Part shown: one piece after another, positions 53,450 through 63,443 of the stretch
Layout of the letters: each line of letters starts with the position of its first letter
Position numbering within the stretch: the first letter of the stretch is position 1
Origin: Terribacillus saccharophilus
GTDB lineage: Bacteria; Bacillota; Bacilli; Bacillales; Amphibacillaceae
Length of the DNA: 64,000 nt
Assembly (NCBI RefSeq): GCF_002272075.1
Contig: NZ_NPBJ01000004.1
Span: 1-64,000 of the forward strand
Direction: 5' to 3'
Program-made: the position numbers and the translations under genes
Notes under the pieces: model-generated
Databases searched by the model: none
Seen by the model: only the letters and a program-made list of their open reading frames with translations
Told to the model about the DNA's origin: nothing

Positions 53450-55603
53450 ATGAGTATGACAGTCATATTGGCGGAGAAGCCTTCGGTTGCGAAGAATATC
53501 GCCGATGCATTGAAAATAAAAACAAAACAGGATGGGTTTTACGAGGGTCCTGATTATATCATTACTTGGGCATTCGGACATCTGCTGCAGTTGTTTGATG
53601 CGAAAGACTATGATACTGCAATGGCAAGATGGAAGCTGGATAATTTTCCGTTCGTACCGGATGCTTTTCAATACAAAATCAAATCGAGCCCGCGCAATCG
53701 TGATGCTGCCGATCCTGGTGCAAAGAAGCAGATTGCAATTGTAAAGCGACTCATGCAAAGAAGAGATGTCGGAAGAATCGTGTCAGCCTGTGACTATGAC
53801 CGGGAAGGACAGCTGATCGGAGACAGCATCATCAACTATATAAAGCCAAACAAGCCAGTATACCGACTGCTGTTAAATGAATGGACTGAACAAGAAGTGC
53901 TTCGCGGTCTTCAATCACTGCGGCCGAACACAGAACTGCAGCCTCTTTATGATGCTGGAATTGGCCGTCAGTGGGCAGATTGGGTTATCGGGATTAACCT
54001 TACTTCTGTAGCGACACTCCGTTATCAGAGCGGTCGCGGACAAGTCCTGAACATCGGGCGTGTACTGCTTCCGACATTAAAAATCATTTATGACCGCGAT
54101 AAGGAGATCAGCGAATTCAAGCCAGAGCCTTATTTCAAGCTGCTCGCAACCTTCCGCACACCTGAAAAGAAATTCTACGAAGGTGTGTATAAGGAAGGAA
54201 AAACAGATAAATTCAAGGATAGAGATCCGCTGCAGGATATCCTCCAGCGCGTCCAAGGCAGACAAGGACAAATTAAGAACAAACAGACGGAAGAGAAGAA
54301 GGAATTCTGTCCGCCTTTGTTCAATCTTTCCGGTTTGCAAGGGTATATGACAGCAAGGTACAGCGGGTGGACATCTGATAAAGTGCTGAAAGTGGCGCAA
54401 ACGCTTTATGAGAAGAAGTATATTACCTATCCACGGACATCCAGTACGGCATTGGAAGAAAGCCTTGTATCCAAGGCAGCTGGCGTATTGAAGAAAGTGG
54501 CGGCGGGATTGCCATATGAAGCTGAAATCAAATTCAGCCGGTCAAAACGGGTGTTCAATAACAGTAAGGTATCCAGCCATAGTGCTATCATTCCAACCTA
54601 TGTTCTGCCGAAAAGACTTACGCCTGATCAAGAGCTGGTATACACTGCTATTAAAAACCGTTTTATCATGCAATTCATGCCTGTCGCAGTGTATGAAGAG
54701 ACAACTTTAGAAACCATTATTCCTGATGTCTCGCTCTCTGGCAGCTTTATCTCTAAAGGCCGGATTCAGCTTATAGATGGCTGGAAGAAAGTCGAAAAGC
54801 AGCAGACAAAGGAAACATTGCTGCCGGATGTACAAGAAGGGATGATGGTGGATACATGGGAAACAAGCGTCACATCGCATATGACGCAGCCTCCGAAGCC
54901 ACATACGGAAAGAACGTTATTGCGAGTTATGGAAACATGCGGTAAAGGCAAGCAGGATGAAGAGGATGTCGTCGAAGTGCTGCGCGGTTTCAGTATCGGG
55001 ACAGCGGCAACAAGGGCCGAAACGATCAAGAAGCTGAAAGACATCCACTACATTAGTAATAAAGGGAAAGAACTGCACGTAACGGATACCGGCAAGAAGC
55101 TTGTGGAAACTTTCCCAGTCAAGCCTTTATTTGATTTGAACTTTACCGGACGACTTGAGAAGACACTTGCAGACATTGAGGATGCGAAAGTTGGCCGGGA
55201 AGATTTCCTGGAGATGATCTTTTCCTTTACGAAGGATGCGGTGCAGACGATGAAACAAGACGAAGCTGCACCAATCCGAACTATTGAAAAGCAAACAATC
55301 ACCCATGAAGTGCTGGGCAAGTGCCCGGCTTGCGGTGGAGAAGTTGTAGAAGGCTATAAAGGGTTTGGTTGTAAAAACTACAAAAAAACATGCAGCTATA
55401 TCATTTGGAAGAATGATAAATTCCTTGCAGCAGTGCGGAAGAAACCAACAAAGACGATGGTGAAAGCCCTGCTGAAAAGCGGTACAGCTCATGTAAAAGG
55501 CATGACAAGTAAACGAGGTAAAAAATTCTCGGCTTATCTTTCCTATGAAAAGAATGAAGACAATGATTACTACAGCTGGAAGATGGAATTTGAGAAGAAA
55601 TGA
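53450..55603 (+). CDS. topB: DNA topoisomerase III
   Basis: Type IA topoisomerase of 717 residues that decatenates DNA through single-strand passage. The Toprim domain has VILAEKPSVAKNIADAL and ACDYDREGQLIG, and the catalytic Tyr327 lies in ITYPRTSS. The C-terminal part has one zinc-ribbon-like segment (CPACGG...CKNYKKTC). The closest type is Bacillus TopB. The start is ATG 53450 with AAAGGAG upstream. Single-gene unit with its own terminator. Confidence 0.95.
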   Translation: MSMTVILAEKPSVAKNIADALKIKTKQDGFYEGPDYIITWAFGHLLQLFDAKDYDTAMARWKLDNFPFVPDAFQYKIKSSPRNRDAADPGAKKQIAIVKRLMQRRDVGRIVSACDYDREGQLIGDSIINYIKPNKPVYRLLLNEWTEQEVLRGLQSLRPNTELQPLYDAGIGRQWADWVIGINLTSVATLRYQSGRGQVLNIGRVLLPTLKIIYDRDKEISEFKPEPYFKLLATFRTPEKKFYEGVYKEGKTDKFKDRDPLQDILQRVQGRQGQIKNKQTEEKKEFCPPLFNLSGLQGYMTARYSGWTSDKVLKVAQTLYEKKYITYPRTSSTALEESLVSKAAGVLKKVAAGLPYEAEIKFSRSKRVFNNSKVSSHSAIIPTYVLPKRLTPDQELVYTAIKNRFIMQFMPVAVYEETTLETIIPDVSLSGSFISKGRIQLIDGWKKVEKQQTKETLLPDVQEGMMVDTWETSVTSHMTQPPKPHTERTLLRVMETCGKGKQDEEDVVEVLRGFSIGTAATRAETIKKLKDIHYISNKGKELHVTDTGKKLVETFPVKPLFDLNFTGRLEKTLADIEDAKVGREDFLEMIFSFTKDAVQTMKQDEAAPIRTIEKQTITHEVLGKCPACGGEVVEGYKGFGCKNYKKTCSYIIWKNDKFLAAVRKKPTKTMVKALLKSGTAHVKGMTSKRGKKFSAYLSYEKNEDNDYYSWKMEFEKK

Positions 55604-55606
55604 TGG

Positions 55607-55643
55607 GAGCGACGTGTGGATTCCACACATCGCTCTATTTTTT
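55607..55643 (+). terminator. Terminator of topB
   Basis: GAGCGACGTGTGGA pairs with TCCACACATCGCTC with one mismatch, followed by TATTTTTT. Confidence 0.88.
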
Positions 55644-55805
55644 ACGTCAGATCTCAACCACTATTAACAAATAGAGAGGGATACGTTAAATTAGCACTTA
55701 TTTAAAGGAATCATGAGCTTATTATTAGAATAAACATATGTAAGTAAACAAATGAAGCAAAATTGCAGGCTATCTTCAAAAAATACAAAAGAAATGGGTG
55801 TGAAA

Positions 55806-55976
55806 ATGGCTAGAAAGAAAAAAGACAGGATATTTAGAGTTGGAGTGATAAATGGTGAAAAGGAACCTAAAGTAAAGGAAATAACGAAGGAGTTGGAAGG
55901 GATTTTTAATAATTTCGAGGAATCGATATTAAATTCTTTTGACACAACCAAAAAAGAAAATAATATAAAGAAATAA
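55806..55976 (+). CDS. Small charged hypothetical protein
   Basis: A lysine/glutamate-rich product of about 56 residues starting MARKKKDRIFRVGVINGEK. The start is uncertain: ATG 55806 has GGGTG a few bases upstream, while an ATG at 55752 lacks a ribosome site. The region is more AT-rich than topB. A hairpin with a T-run follows directly, supporting a real short transcript. No family was recognised. Confidence 0.5.
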   Translation: MARKKKDRIFRVGVINGEKEPKVKEITKELEGIFNNFEESILNSFDTTKKENNIKK

Positions 55977-56018
55977 ACAACATCTATCTCTATAAACCAA
56001 AAGATGTTGTTTTTCTTT
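55977..56018 (+). terminator. Terminator of small hypothetical gene
   Basis: ACAACATCT and AGATGTTGT form the stem, followed by TTTTCTTT. Confidence 0.75.
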
Positions 56019-56098
56019 ATATCTCTTATTAATAAAGTTTTAGCTGGATAATAAAATTCGTCAAAATAAGAAGTTCTGAGAATCCACACATCTTTCTT

Positions 56099-56941
56099 TT
56101 AGAATTCTTCGTAAACTGCCGGGTCCTGATCGGCAATACGTCCGTCTGAAACGGTCAAGCTGTTGATTTTCTCCATATCTACATGATTCAGTTCAAAATC
56201 AAAGATTGCGAGATTTTCTACCTGGCGGCTCGGGGTAGCAGATTTAGGTATGGCAATGCTCCCTAGCTGATAATGCCAGCGCAGTACGATTTGTGAGACA
56301 GTTCTGCCATGACTCTCGGCAATTTCAGCAAGCAATGGATGTTCCAGCAGATTCGTTTTTCTGCCAAGAGGACTCCATGACTCCGTTACGATCCCATTTT
56401 CTTCATGATACTGTCTTTGTTTCTCTTGGTTGAAGAAAGGATGCAGCTCAATTTGATTGATGACAGGCAGTTCACCTGTTTCTGCCTTCAGTCTCTCTAA
56501 ATGCTCCGGCAGGAAGTTGCAAACACCAATAGAACGGATTAAGCCCCATTTACGAGCTTCAAGCAAAGCCTGCCATGCTTCTACATAATGATCTTGTTTC
56601 GGATTCGGCCAATGAATCAAATATAAGTCATAATAATCGAGACCAGCGCGGTAAAGTGATTCCTGGATCGTCGTGATTGCATTTCCATGCTGATGATAGC
56701 GGCCAGGAAGCTTGGACGTGACGAGAATCTCTTCGCGCGATATCCCATGCTGCTTAATGGCCTGTCCGACTGTTGCCTCATTTTCATAATTATATGCTGT
56801 GTCTAGCAGACGATAGCCCGCATCGATAGCGCTGCGGATAGCCTGAAAACCTTGACTGCCTTTCAAGCTGTATGTACCGAAGCCTACAGCAGGAATAATC
56901 GTGCCGTCGTGCAGTTTTTTGGTAGGGATATCGTTATACAT
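56099..56941 (-). CDS. Aldo/keto reductase (YvgN/YtbE-like)
   Basis: NADPH-dependent TIM-barrel reductase of 280 residues. The catalytic tetrad is visible: Asp47 and Tyr52 in LLDTAYNYENE, Lys77 in VTSKLP and His110 in LIHWP. The C-terminal IPKSATPSRQVENLAIF binds cofactor phosphate. Similar Bacillus enzymes reduce glyoxal and methylglyoxal, so aldehyde detoxification is the likely role. AAAGGAG precedes the ATG. Single-gene unit. Confidence 0.9.
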   Translation of the reverse strand: MYNDIPTKKLHDGTIIPAVGFGTYSLKGSQGFQAIRSAIDAGYRLLDTAYNYENEATVGQAIKQHGISREEILVTSKLPGRYHQHGNAITTIQESLYRAGLDYYDLYLIHWPNPKQDHYVEAWQALLEARKWGLIRSIGVCNFLPEHLERLKAETGELPVINQIELHPFFNQEKQRQYHEENGIVTESWSPLGRKTNLLEHPLLAEIAESHGRTVSQIVLRWHYQLGSIAIPKSATPSRQVENLAIFDFELNHVDMEKINSLTVSDGRIADQDPAVYEEF

Positions 56942-57175
56942 TATAATTTCTCCTTTCCAATTCTAGTTTCAGCGTAGCACAAATGGAAAAGATTGTCCTA
57001 AGTCAGCATTTAAATGAACTTTTTATATATAGATATTATCAATCGCCCTAAAATCCCCAGTTTAATAGCAATACGTCTTCTATTTTACTTAGTGTTCGCT
57101 TATACTTAAAAACAAGGAATATCAGGAAGAACGTACCATGACAGAAGTATGATTTCAGGGAAATGAGGAAGCGTT

Positions 57176-58282
57176 TTGACAACCATTACAAAGCTTGAGT
57201 CAAAAGTGAAAGAATTATCAAAACTGCTAGAAGCCCTGAAGGAATTGAATGCCGCAATTGATCTGCAAGATATTTTCCAGGGAATCCTCAATCAAATGGT
57301 AATGATTGCGGAAGCAAAAGAGGCTACATTATGGGTGCTGGAAAAAGAGAAGAACCGAATAGTAGCCAAAGCGTCCTGTGGGGTTTCAGCTGAGTCACTT
57401 CCTTTACCAACATTAACAGTTGGAGAAGGCATAATTGGAAACGTGATCAATACCGGTAAGACAGATGTAGTTGAAAATGCAGAGCAGGGAATGGGTGAAT
57501 ACAAAGCCATGCTTACGGTACCATTAAAGGCAAAGGGACAAACGCTAGGTGCCATTCAGCTCGTGAATAAAAAGGATCGCAGCGCCTTCGATGACAGGGA
57601 TGTTAAGCTCGCTGTCACTTTGGCGGAACAATCCGGCCTTGCTCTACATAATAGCCAAATGTACGATGAGCTTTATAAGATGTTTCTCAGTATGATACGT
57701 ATGCTTGCAGAAGCACTTGATGCACGTGATCCCCTGACAAAAGGGCATTCGGAACGAGTAGCCCGCTATGCCTGGCTGATAGGAAAAAGGATGAAGCTCG
57801 ATCCACAGGTTTGCTTCGAACTATATCAGGCAGCGATTCTGCACGATATCGGAAAAATCGGAATTGAAGATCGGATATTACGTAAAACGACTGGCTTAAC
57901 CGACAGTGAATACGAGCTAATGAAGAAGCATACCGAAATTGGAGCCCGTATTCTTTCCGCAATCAAACCGAACCGCTTCTTCCAGAAGTCCATTGATACT
58001 GCGTTGCTCCATCATGAAAGGATGGATGGCAGCGGTTATCCGAACAAGCTGAAAGGGGAAGAGATACCGTTGTTTGCGCGCATTGTCGGTGTGGCGGATG
58101 CTTTTGACGCAATGACAACAGTACGTACTTACAGTGAAGGTATGTCTGTCCAAGAAGCGGCAGCTGAATTGATACGCTGTAAAGGCAGCCTATTCGATTC
58201 GGAAATCGTCGACACCTTCATCGAGATCCTGGATGACTGTTCCTATGATCTGCAAGCTTTTCCAACAGAAGACGCTGTTTAA
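57176..58282 (+). CDS. GAF-HD-GYP signalling phosphodiesterase
   Basis: Protein of 368 residues. An N-terminal GAF sensor covers about 25-165 (LTVGEGIIGNVINTGK, VPLKAKGQTLGAIQLVNK). An HD-GYP domain covers about 175-345, with HD at 223-224 (ILHDIGKIG), HHERMDGSGYP with GYP at 287-289, and GVADAFDAMTT. HD-GYP proteins hydrolyse c-di-GMP or related dinucleotides. The start is TTG at 57176 behind GAGGAA. Both domains are intact. The GAF ligand is unknown. Confidence 0.9.
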   Translation: MTTITKLESKVKELSKLLEALKELNAAIDLQDIFQGILNQMVMIAEAKEATLWVLEKEKNRIVAKASCGVSAESLPLPTLTVGEGIIGNVINTGKTDVVENAEQGMGEYKAMLTVPLKAKGQTLGAIQLVNKKDRSAFDDRDVKLAVTLAEQSGLALHNSQMYDELYKMFLSMIRMLAEALDARDPLTKGHSERVARYAWLIGKRMKLDPQVCFELYQAAILHDIGKIGIEDRILRKTTGLTDSEYELMKKHTEIGARILSAIKPNRFFQKSIDTALLHHERMDGSGYPNKLKGEEIPLFARIVGVADAFDAMTTVRTYSEGMSVQEAAAELIRCKGSLFDSEIVDTFIEILDDCSYDLQAFPTEDAV

Positions 58283-58420
58283 GAAATTATTTATACGCGA
58301 AAAAGACTGATTTTAAAGTCATTATTAATCCGTGGTAACACTACTGTCAAAGGTTGTGTTTACCATTTTTGTATTAGCTTTGTTATTTCATGAATTAAGC
58401 TTCATAACAATCCTGGTAAA

Positions 58421-58460
58421 CGAAAAAACGCCTGGAAATTATCCAGGCGTTTTTTCGTTT
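58421..58460. terminator. Bidirectional terminator between HD-GYP gene and brnQ
   Basis: CGAAAAAACGCCTGGA and TCCAGGCGTTTTTTCG form a 16-bp perfect stem with A- and T-runs on both sides, suited to the convergent genes. Confidence 0.92.
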
Positions 58461-58476
58461 TAACATATTGATGCAA

Positions 58477-59826
58477 TTATCTTGCATCTGCTTTTTTAAG
58501 TTCACTCTGACTCGGCTTTGTAACTAGGTAAATGATGTACCCGATAACCGCTCCAATAATCGCTGGTAAGAGCCAACCAAGACCTAAACTGTACATTGGC
58601 AGGTTATCTGTTAAAAATTCCTGTACACCAGGAATCGGAATTCCAGCTGCATTCAAGCCTTCCATTAAGCTTACTGCAAAAGTGAAAAGCAGACTAATCA
58701 AGTAGACGGCTCTGCTGCCACCAATAACATTATGCAGGAATGTCAAGAAAATAAGAACGATCGCCAGCGGATAAATGATAGTCAGTACCGGTACGCTGAA
58801 TGTGATGATGTTAGCCAAACCTGCATTCGCAATAACAGCACTAAAGACGGATAGAACAACAGCAATAACATTGTAAGAGACTTTAGGAAACAGACGGCTG
58901 AAATAGCTGCTGCATGCTGTAACCAGCCCTATACTTGTTGTAAGGCAAGCGCCGAGTACAATCAGACCAAGCAAGACGTTGCCCAGTGATCCATAGTAGA
59001 AATCGGAAACCCCAGCCAGTACGGCACCGCCATTGTCCAGCTGGCCGATTCCAGCTACACTTGTTGCCCCTAGATAGGATAAGGAAGTGTAGATTATAGC
59101 AAGCAGGATAGCAGCAATTACAGCTGCTTTCCATGTGAACCCAAGAATACTTTTGCGATCAGTGATACCAATATTCTTAACAGAATTGATAACGATGATT
59201 CCGAATACGAACGCTGCCAAAGTATCCATTGTCAGATAACCTTCCTGGAAGCCTTTGAAGAAAGCGTTGCTGCTATATGCTTCCGCTGGTTCCTGCGGGC
59301 TGCCAATTGGATTGACAAGGACAGTGATGATTAAAACTGCAATGGATATCAATAAAGCGGGTGTCAAATATTTACCAACAACATCGACAATTTTAGCTGG
59401 CTTCAAAGAGAAGAAGCAGGTAATCCCGAAGAACAAGACAGAATAGATGATCAATGGCCATGGGCCTGCATCAGGAGATAAGAAAGGCTGGATGCCAATT
59501 TCGTATGATACAGTACCTGTACGCGGCATTGCAAAAAGCGGACCGATGGATAAATACAGAATGACCGTGAATGCAAGTCCAAAAATCGGATGAGCTCGGC
59601 TCGCTAAGTCCTGCAAATCATTTTTCCCAGAAATAGCAAAGGCCAGGATACCGAGTAGTGGCAGTCCGACACCAGTGATGATAAATCCAAGATTGGCGGT
59701 TAATACATTAGTTCCAGACGATTGGCCAAGCAGAGCAGGGAAAATTAGGTTACCCGCTCCAAAAAATAAAGCGAAGAGCATGAAACCAGTAATAATGACA
59801 TAAGAAAATGGAATTGATTTTTTCAT
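58477..59826 (-). CDS. brnQ: Branched-chain amino-acid transporter
   Basis: LIVCS-family sodium symporter of 449 residues with about 12 membrane helices, for Leu/Ile/Val uptake. The N-terminus FMLFALFFGAGNLIFPALLGQSSG is the family hallmark. The start is ATG 59826 (MKKSIPFSY) with TTGGAGG upstream; the longer frame begins in the AT-rich upstream region without a site. No leader element was recognised upstream. Single-gene unit. Confidence 0.93.
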   Translation of the reverse strand: MKKSIPFSYVIITGFMLFALFFGAGNLIFPALLGQSSGTNVLTANLGFIITGVGLPLLGILAFAISGKNDLQDLASRAHPIFGLAFTVILYLSIGPLFAMPRTGTVSYEIGIQPFLSPDAGPWPLIIYSVLFFGITCFFSLKPAKIVDVVGKYLTPALLISIAVLIITVLVNPIGSPQEPAEAYSSNAFFKGFQEGYLTMDTLAAFVFGIIVINSVKNIGITDRKSILGFTWKAAVIAAILLAIIYTSLSYLGATSVAGIGQLDNGGAVLAGVSDFYYGSLGNVLLGLIVLGACLTTSIGLVTACSSYFSRLFPKVSYNVIAVVLSVFSAVIANAGLANIITFSVPVLTIIYPLAIVLIFLTFLHNVIGGSRAVYLISLLFTFAVSLMEGLNAAGIPIPGVQEFLTDNLPMYSLGLGWLLPAIIGAVIGYIIYLVTKPSQSELKKADAR

Positions 59827-60025
59827 GATAAATGCCTCCAAGCAAGTGACGTTTTCTAAATAGTTAGACAATTTAATAGATAATATTTTGAAAATATTTA
59901 AAACTATGTTAAAGATTCTACCATAGTTCATTTATTGCAACAACTATAAATAATATTACATAAGATGTATAATTTCTGCTGTATTCGGCATATATAAGTA
60001 AAAAAGCCATTTGGAGGCAGGAATC

Positions 60026-60175
60026 GTGCACTATACTGAGATGGACATATTCTACGCAGAACTGAAGCGACTGGAAGATGAGTATAAGAGATGCCCTGAA
60101 CCACAAATCCGGAGCTTGATTCATGATGATATCCTTTTAATAGAACAAGCAATCGCAACTGCTGAAGGACCATAA
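60026..60175 (+). CDS. 49-residue conserved-looking small protein
   Basis: A short gene starting with GTG at 60026, 9 nt after TTGGAGG, and closed by a strong terminator. The product is acidic and helical (YAELKRLEDEYKRCPEPQIRSLI then DDILLIEQAIAT) with one cysteine. Clean signals at both ends support a real gene. No family was recognised. Confidence 0.65.
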   Translation: MHYTEMDIFYAELKRLEDEYKRCPEPQIRSLIHDDILLIEQAIATAEGP

Positions 60176-60177
60176 AG

Positions 60178-60214
60178 AAAAGGCGGAAAACACTTAGGTG
60201 CTTCCGCCTTTTTA
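60178..60214. terminator. Terminator between small gene and nrnB
   Basis: AAAGGCGGAA and TTCCGCCTTT form a 10-bp stem followed by TTATT; it also faces the convergent nrnB. Confidence 0.85.
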
Positions 60215-61444
60215 TTAGTTATCTTGATTTTTTTGGATCGGCTGATTTACTATGAGATCTTGTTTCTTCACTCGTTCACTTAAGTATCTCACATAACGGT
60301 GATCAGTAACGAGAAAAGCAAGCTCTTCCCGTTTTAGATGCTTCTCAGCCTCTTCGAAGGAATCGAATCCAATCTCTGCAGGCTGTTGATTTTTCATAAT
60401 ATAAAATTTGCGGTTTTGCTGCACAATGAGGAACTTGTCATTCTGCTCATTAACATACAACGTCCCAAGATCGTTCTCTGGTACGTTAAATTTGTTATCT
60501 ACGGCATCAGGTCGCAATGTCTGCAAGTCGAAAGCATTCTTCACAAACAATTCAAAAGCTTCGTCAGTTAGCGAAGCCCCAGAAGCCTTCTGATGGCCGC
60601 CTCCACCGTAATTACCTGCAATAGCGGATACATCCACATCATCATGGATTGTCCGGAGGCTCAACCGTTTTGTCCCCATCATAATCATGATGATCAAATC
60701 CAGATGCGGGAACGTCTTACCTAAATCATTACCTAATTCAGAGAGATAAGATTCTGCATGTACGACACCAGCCAGATATGTATCTGTCTTAACAGGAACA
60801 ACTTGTTTCCTTTTCTTTCGAATATAGCGAGCAGTCTGAGCGTCTTGTACTTGGAGCAATTTTTCCTCCAAGTCGCTGAAAACGAATGTATCATTATGCT
60901 GCAGACGTTGTATCATCTCATCAGCAAATTCTTCGATGCTTTGGAGGAAGAGCAGTGCGTTCAGCTGTTTGGCAGCTTCATTATTGCGTTTCTCCCATTC
61001 CCATGTATCGTATTGGCGAACAAGCTCGACAAATTCGCTTACCGCCTTGTTTTTTTCCATATATCCTTCTTTGACAAGGACGTCATATAACATACTTGTA
61101 GCTGACGTAAGTGTTCCATCATCTTCCTTTGTCGAGATCCACGCCCAGTCATGGGCATTCAAATGCTCACTTGTTTTGTGATGGTCCACAAGTCGGGCTT
61201 TACCGCCAGATCTAATGAAATTGCTGATAGCAGCCTCATTTTCTTCATTCACAGCTAAATCCGTTACCCAAAGTTCTTTCTCATGCTGTGTTTCATCGGC
61301 TAGGAATTTCTTTACTTCTTCATTCAGACTGCTGATGGAATTATACCGGATATCAACATCCTCTCCAAAAGCAAGTGTAGCCAAAATACCGCAGCCGACA
61401 CCGTCCAGGTCATTATGTGTTAATAGTTTATACAATTTCTTCAC
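60215..61444 (-). CDS. nrnB: NanoRNase/oligoribonuclease, DHH family
   Basis: DHH-DHHA1 phosphoesterase of 409 residues that degrades very short RNA oligonucleotides (and possibly pGpG). THNDLDGVGCG at the N-terminus, VDHHKTSEH (DHH motif) and GNYGGGGHQKASG (DHHA1) match B. subtilis NrnB (YngD), of similar length. GAGGTGAAGAAATTG-type sequence precedes the ATG. Its position with an HD-GYP gene nearby may be chance. Confidence 0.9.
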   Translation of the reverse strand: MKKLYKLLTHNDLDGVGCGILATLAFGEDVDIRYNSISSLNEEVKKFLADETQHEKELWVTDLAVNEENEAAISNFIRSGGKARLVDHHKTSEHLNAHDWAWISTKEDDGTLTSATSMLYDVLVKEGYMEKNKAVSEFVELVRQYDTWEWEKRNNEAAKQLNALLFLQSIEEFADEMIQRLQHNDTFVFSDLEEKLLQVQDAQTARYIRKKRKQVVPVKTDTYLAGVVHAESYLSELGNDLGKTFPHLDLIIMIMMGTKRLSLRTIHDDVDVSAIAGNYGGGGHQKASGASLTDEAFELFVKNAFDLQTLRPDAVDNKFNVPENDLGTLYVNEQNDKFLIVQQNRKFYIMKNQQPAEIGFDSFEEAEKHLKREELAFLVTDHRYVRYLSERVKKQDLIVNQPIQKNQDN

Positions 61445-61500
61445 CTCAATTACTAGTATAAGTATAACCCAGCGGAATTATCGGCTTCAAGCATGATTCT

Positions 61501-63036
61501 TTACAGCTCTTGTTTGAACAGTCGGAATCTGTGAAGAAGGAGCATATAGAAACTGGCAGAAACGAGTAGTACACTGCTTAGCAGCACATAACCATTTGAA
61601 ATGTATGAGTCCAGTGTCATATAAAGGAAGATTGCACATGATGCCATACAAACTATGGCAATAAGCAGCTTATAGAACCTGGCAAAGCTAAATGGAAAGC
61701 GTACAGCCTGGTATAGACTCGCAAAGTGAAGCACTGTCCCGAGAACCTCTCCTAAGTTAAGGCCGAGTATGACTCCATTTACACCCATGCTCGGTTGAGA
61801 AGCAACAAAGTAGATCATCACCAGACTGGCAAAAGCAGCAATTAAATTGTTGTAAAGGACGACACTGCTTTTCCCGATACCAATCAGAACTGCCTGCAGC
61901 GGAATCTGCAAATAGCTGAGCATAAAGCAGAAGATCATCTTCTGAATAAGAAGACCTGCCTCCTCAGAGTGATAGAATAAACTCGTCAAATCGGTTGCGA
62001 AGAAGTAAAGAAACAGCGCCCAGGGAATACAGATCATCATCGTAACGTTGATTACTTGGTTTATATTGCTGTACATCTGCTGAAATTGACGACGGGCATA
62101 CAAGTCACTGATGGACGGGAGCAGATTGGTTGATAAGGAATGTGTGATGAATGTCGGTACGAAAACCAATGGCATGACATAGCCCATTAATAGGCCGTAT
62201 GTTTCAGTAGCTGTCTCGGCAGTAAGCCCAGCTGTTAAAAAACTATGGGTAATAATTATCGGCAATAGGACACCTGCAAAGCTATTGACCAAATGACTGC
62301 CGGTATTCGGTAATGCGACACGGATCAAGTCTCTTGTATGCTGCTTTCCGTCGCGGACGAGATCCCGGATAATATGAAAGAAGCGCCATTTGAATTCTCT
62401 TTGCCTGTTAAATGCTACGATTAATACACCTAAAGAAATTGCTTCACCGATGACCATGCTGATCACTGCACCTGCCGCGGCAACGCCTAATCCGTAAGGA
62501 AGCAAATATTGAACGAGCATATAGGTGACGACTAGCTGTACACTCTGCTCAAGAATCGAAGCGAAGGCTCCAGGCGACATATACTGTTTTCCATGAAAAT
62601 AGCCTTTTAAAATGGATGAAATTGCAACTATCGGGATAATCGGGATGATAGCTGTGAATGTGTATATAGCACGTTCATCAGCAAATAAAAGTCCTGGAAC
62701 ATAGTGGATCAGTCCTAGCAGCAATAAGGATGTGACAATACTTAATGTCCCTGTTATCAAAAAGGAGATTGAAAGGACATGCCGAAGTCTTGTCCGATTA
62801 TTCGTCGCATTATTCTCTGCCACCAAATTGGCTACGGCCACTTCCAAACCGAAGCCTGTGATCGCGATCAGCAGACCGGTTATCGGCATTGCCATCATCG
62901 CAAGTCCAATTCCTTCTGGTCCCAAAAGCCGTGACAAAACGATTCCGTTTATGAATCCGATCAACTTGCTGTAGCAAGCAGCAACTGCAAGAATGATCGT
63001 ACCTTTCAATAATGATTGTTTTCCCACATTTGTCAC
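61501..63036 (-). CDS. spoVB: Stage V sporulation protein B-like flippase
   Basis: MOP/MATE-like lipid flippase of 511 residues with about 14 membrane helices. LKGTIILAVAACYSKLIGFINGIVLSRLLGPEGIGL and the ILKGYFHGKQYMSPGAFASILEQSVQ region match SpoVB, required for spore cortex peptidoglycan. Paralogues YtgP and YkvU have the same fold, so spoVB is likely but not certain. GAGGTGA precedes the ATG. Confidence 0.85.
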   Translation of the reverse strand: MTNVGKQSLLKGTIILAVAACYSKLIGFINGIVLSRLLGPEGIGLAMMAMPITGLLIAITGFGLEVAVANLVAENNATNNRTRLRHVLSISFLITGTLSIVTSLLLLGLIHYVPGLLFADERAIYTFTAIIPIIPIVAISSILKGYFHGKQYMSPGAFASILEQSVQLVVTYMLVQYLLPYGLGVAAAGAVISMVIGEAISLGVLIVAFNRQREFKWRFFHIIRDLVRDGKQHTRDLIRVALPNTGSHLVNSFAGVLLPIIITHSFLTAGLTAETATETYGLLMGYVMPLVFVPTFITHSLSTNLLPSISDLYARRQFQQMYSNINQVINVTMMICIPWALFLYFFATDLTSLFYHSEEAGLLIQKMIFCFMLSYLQIPLQAVLIGIGKSSVVLYNNLIAAFASLVMIYFVASQPSMGVNGVILGLNLGEVLGTVLHFASLYQAVRFPFSFARFYKLLIAIVCMASCAIFLYMTLDSYISNGYVLLSSVLLVSASFYMLLLHRFRLFKQEL

Positions 63037-63443
63037 CTCAACTTGTCCATGGTTTAGATGTATGTGGGGAAGGGGTTGTTTATGTCATGGAGTAGTAAGC
63101 GGACAGTTTAAATGCCATTGTTAGATAAAGGTAAGTACTTATTAATCGAACTTTCTTTTAAAATAGAGTCATTAAATCAGGGCATTACTGGGACAAAGCC
63201 CGGAGTTGCTCTCTTATGCATGAGGGCAAGCACTTAATAGTCGTTAGCCAAAGGATCATCAATGCTTGTTACTTATCGAATGTCTCTTGATAAAGAAACT
63301 GACAAGTGATAGGTACGATTCCGTATTGATTTATCTGCATCCTTACTCAGAAAGGCCTGTTTTTCATAAAGGTTTTGACAGTGGGGAACAACACAATTAA
63401 CATAATAATCAGAATTATTAATTATATTAAAGGAGGCGAAAAA
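63037..63443. other. Intergenic with two hairpins and a possible promoter
   Basis: About 400 bp between divergent genes. GGGC...GCCC and TTGCTCTC/GAGGGCAA hairpins lie at 63178-63230. A TTGACA at 63375-63380 with TAACAT 17 nt downstream could drive the DUF5058 gene. No known leader class was recognised. Confidence 0.4.
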
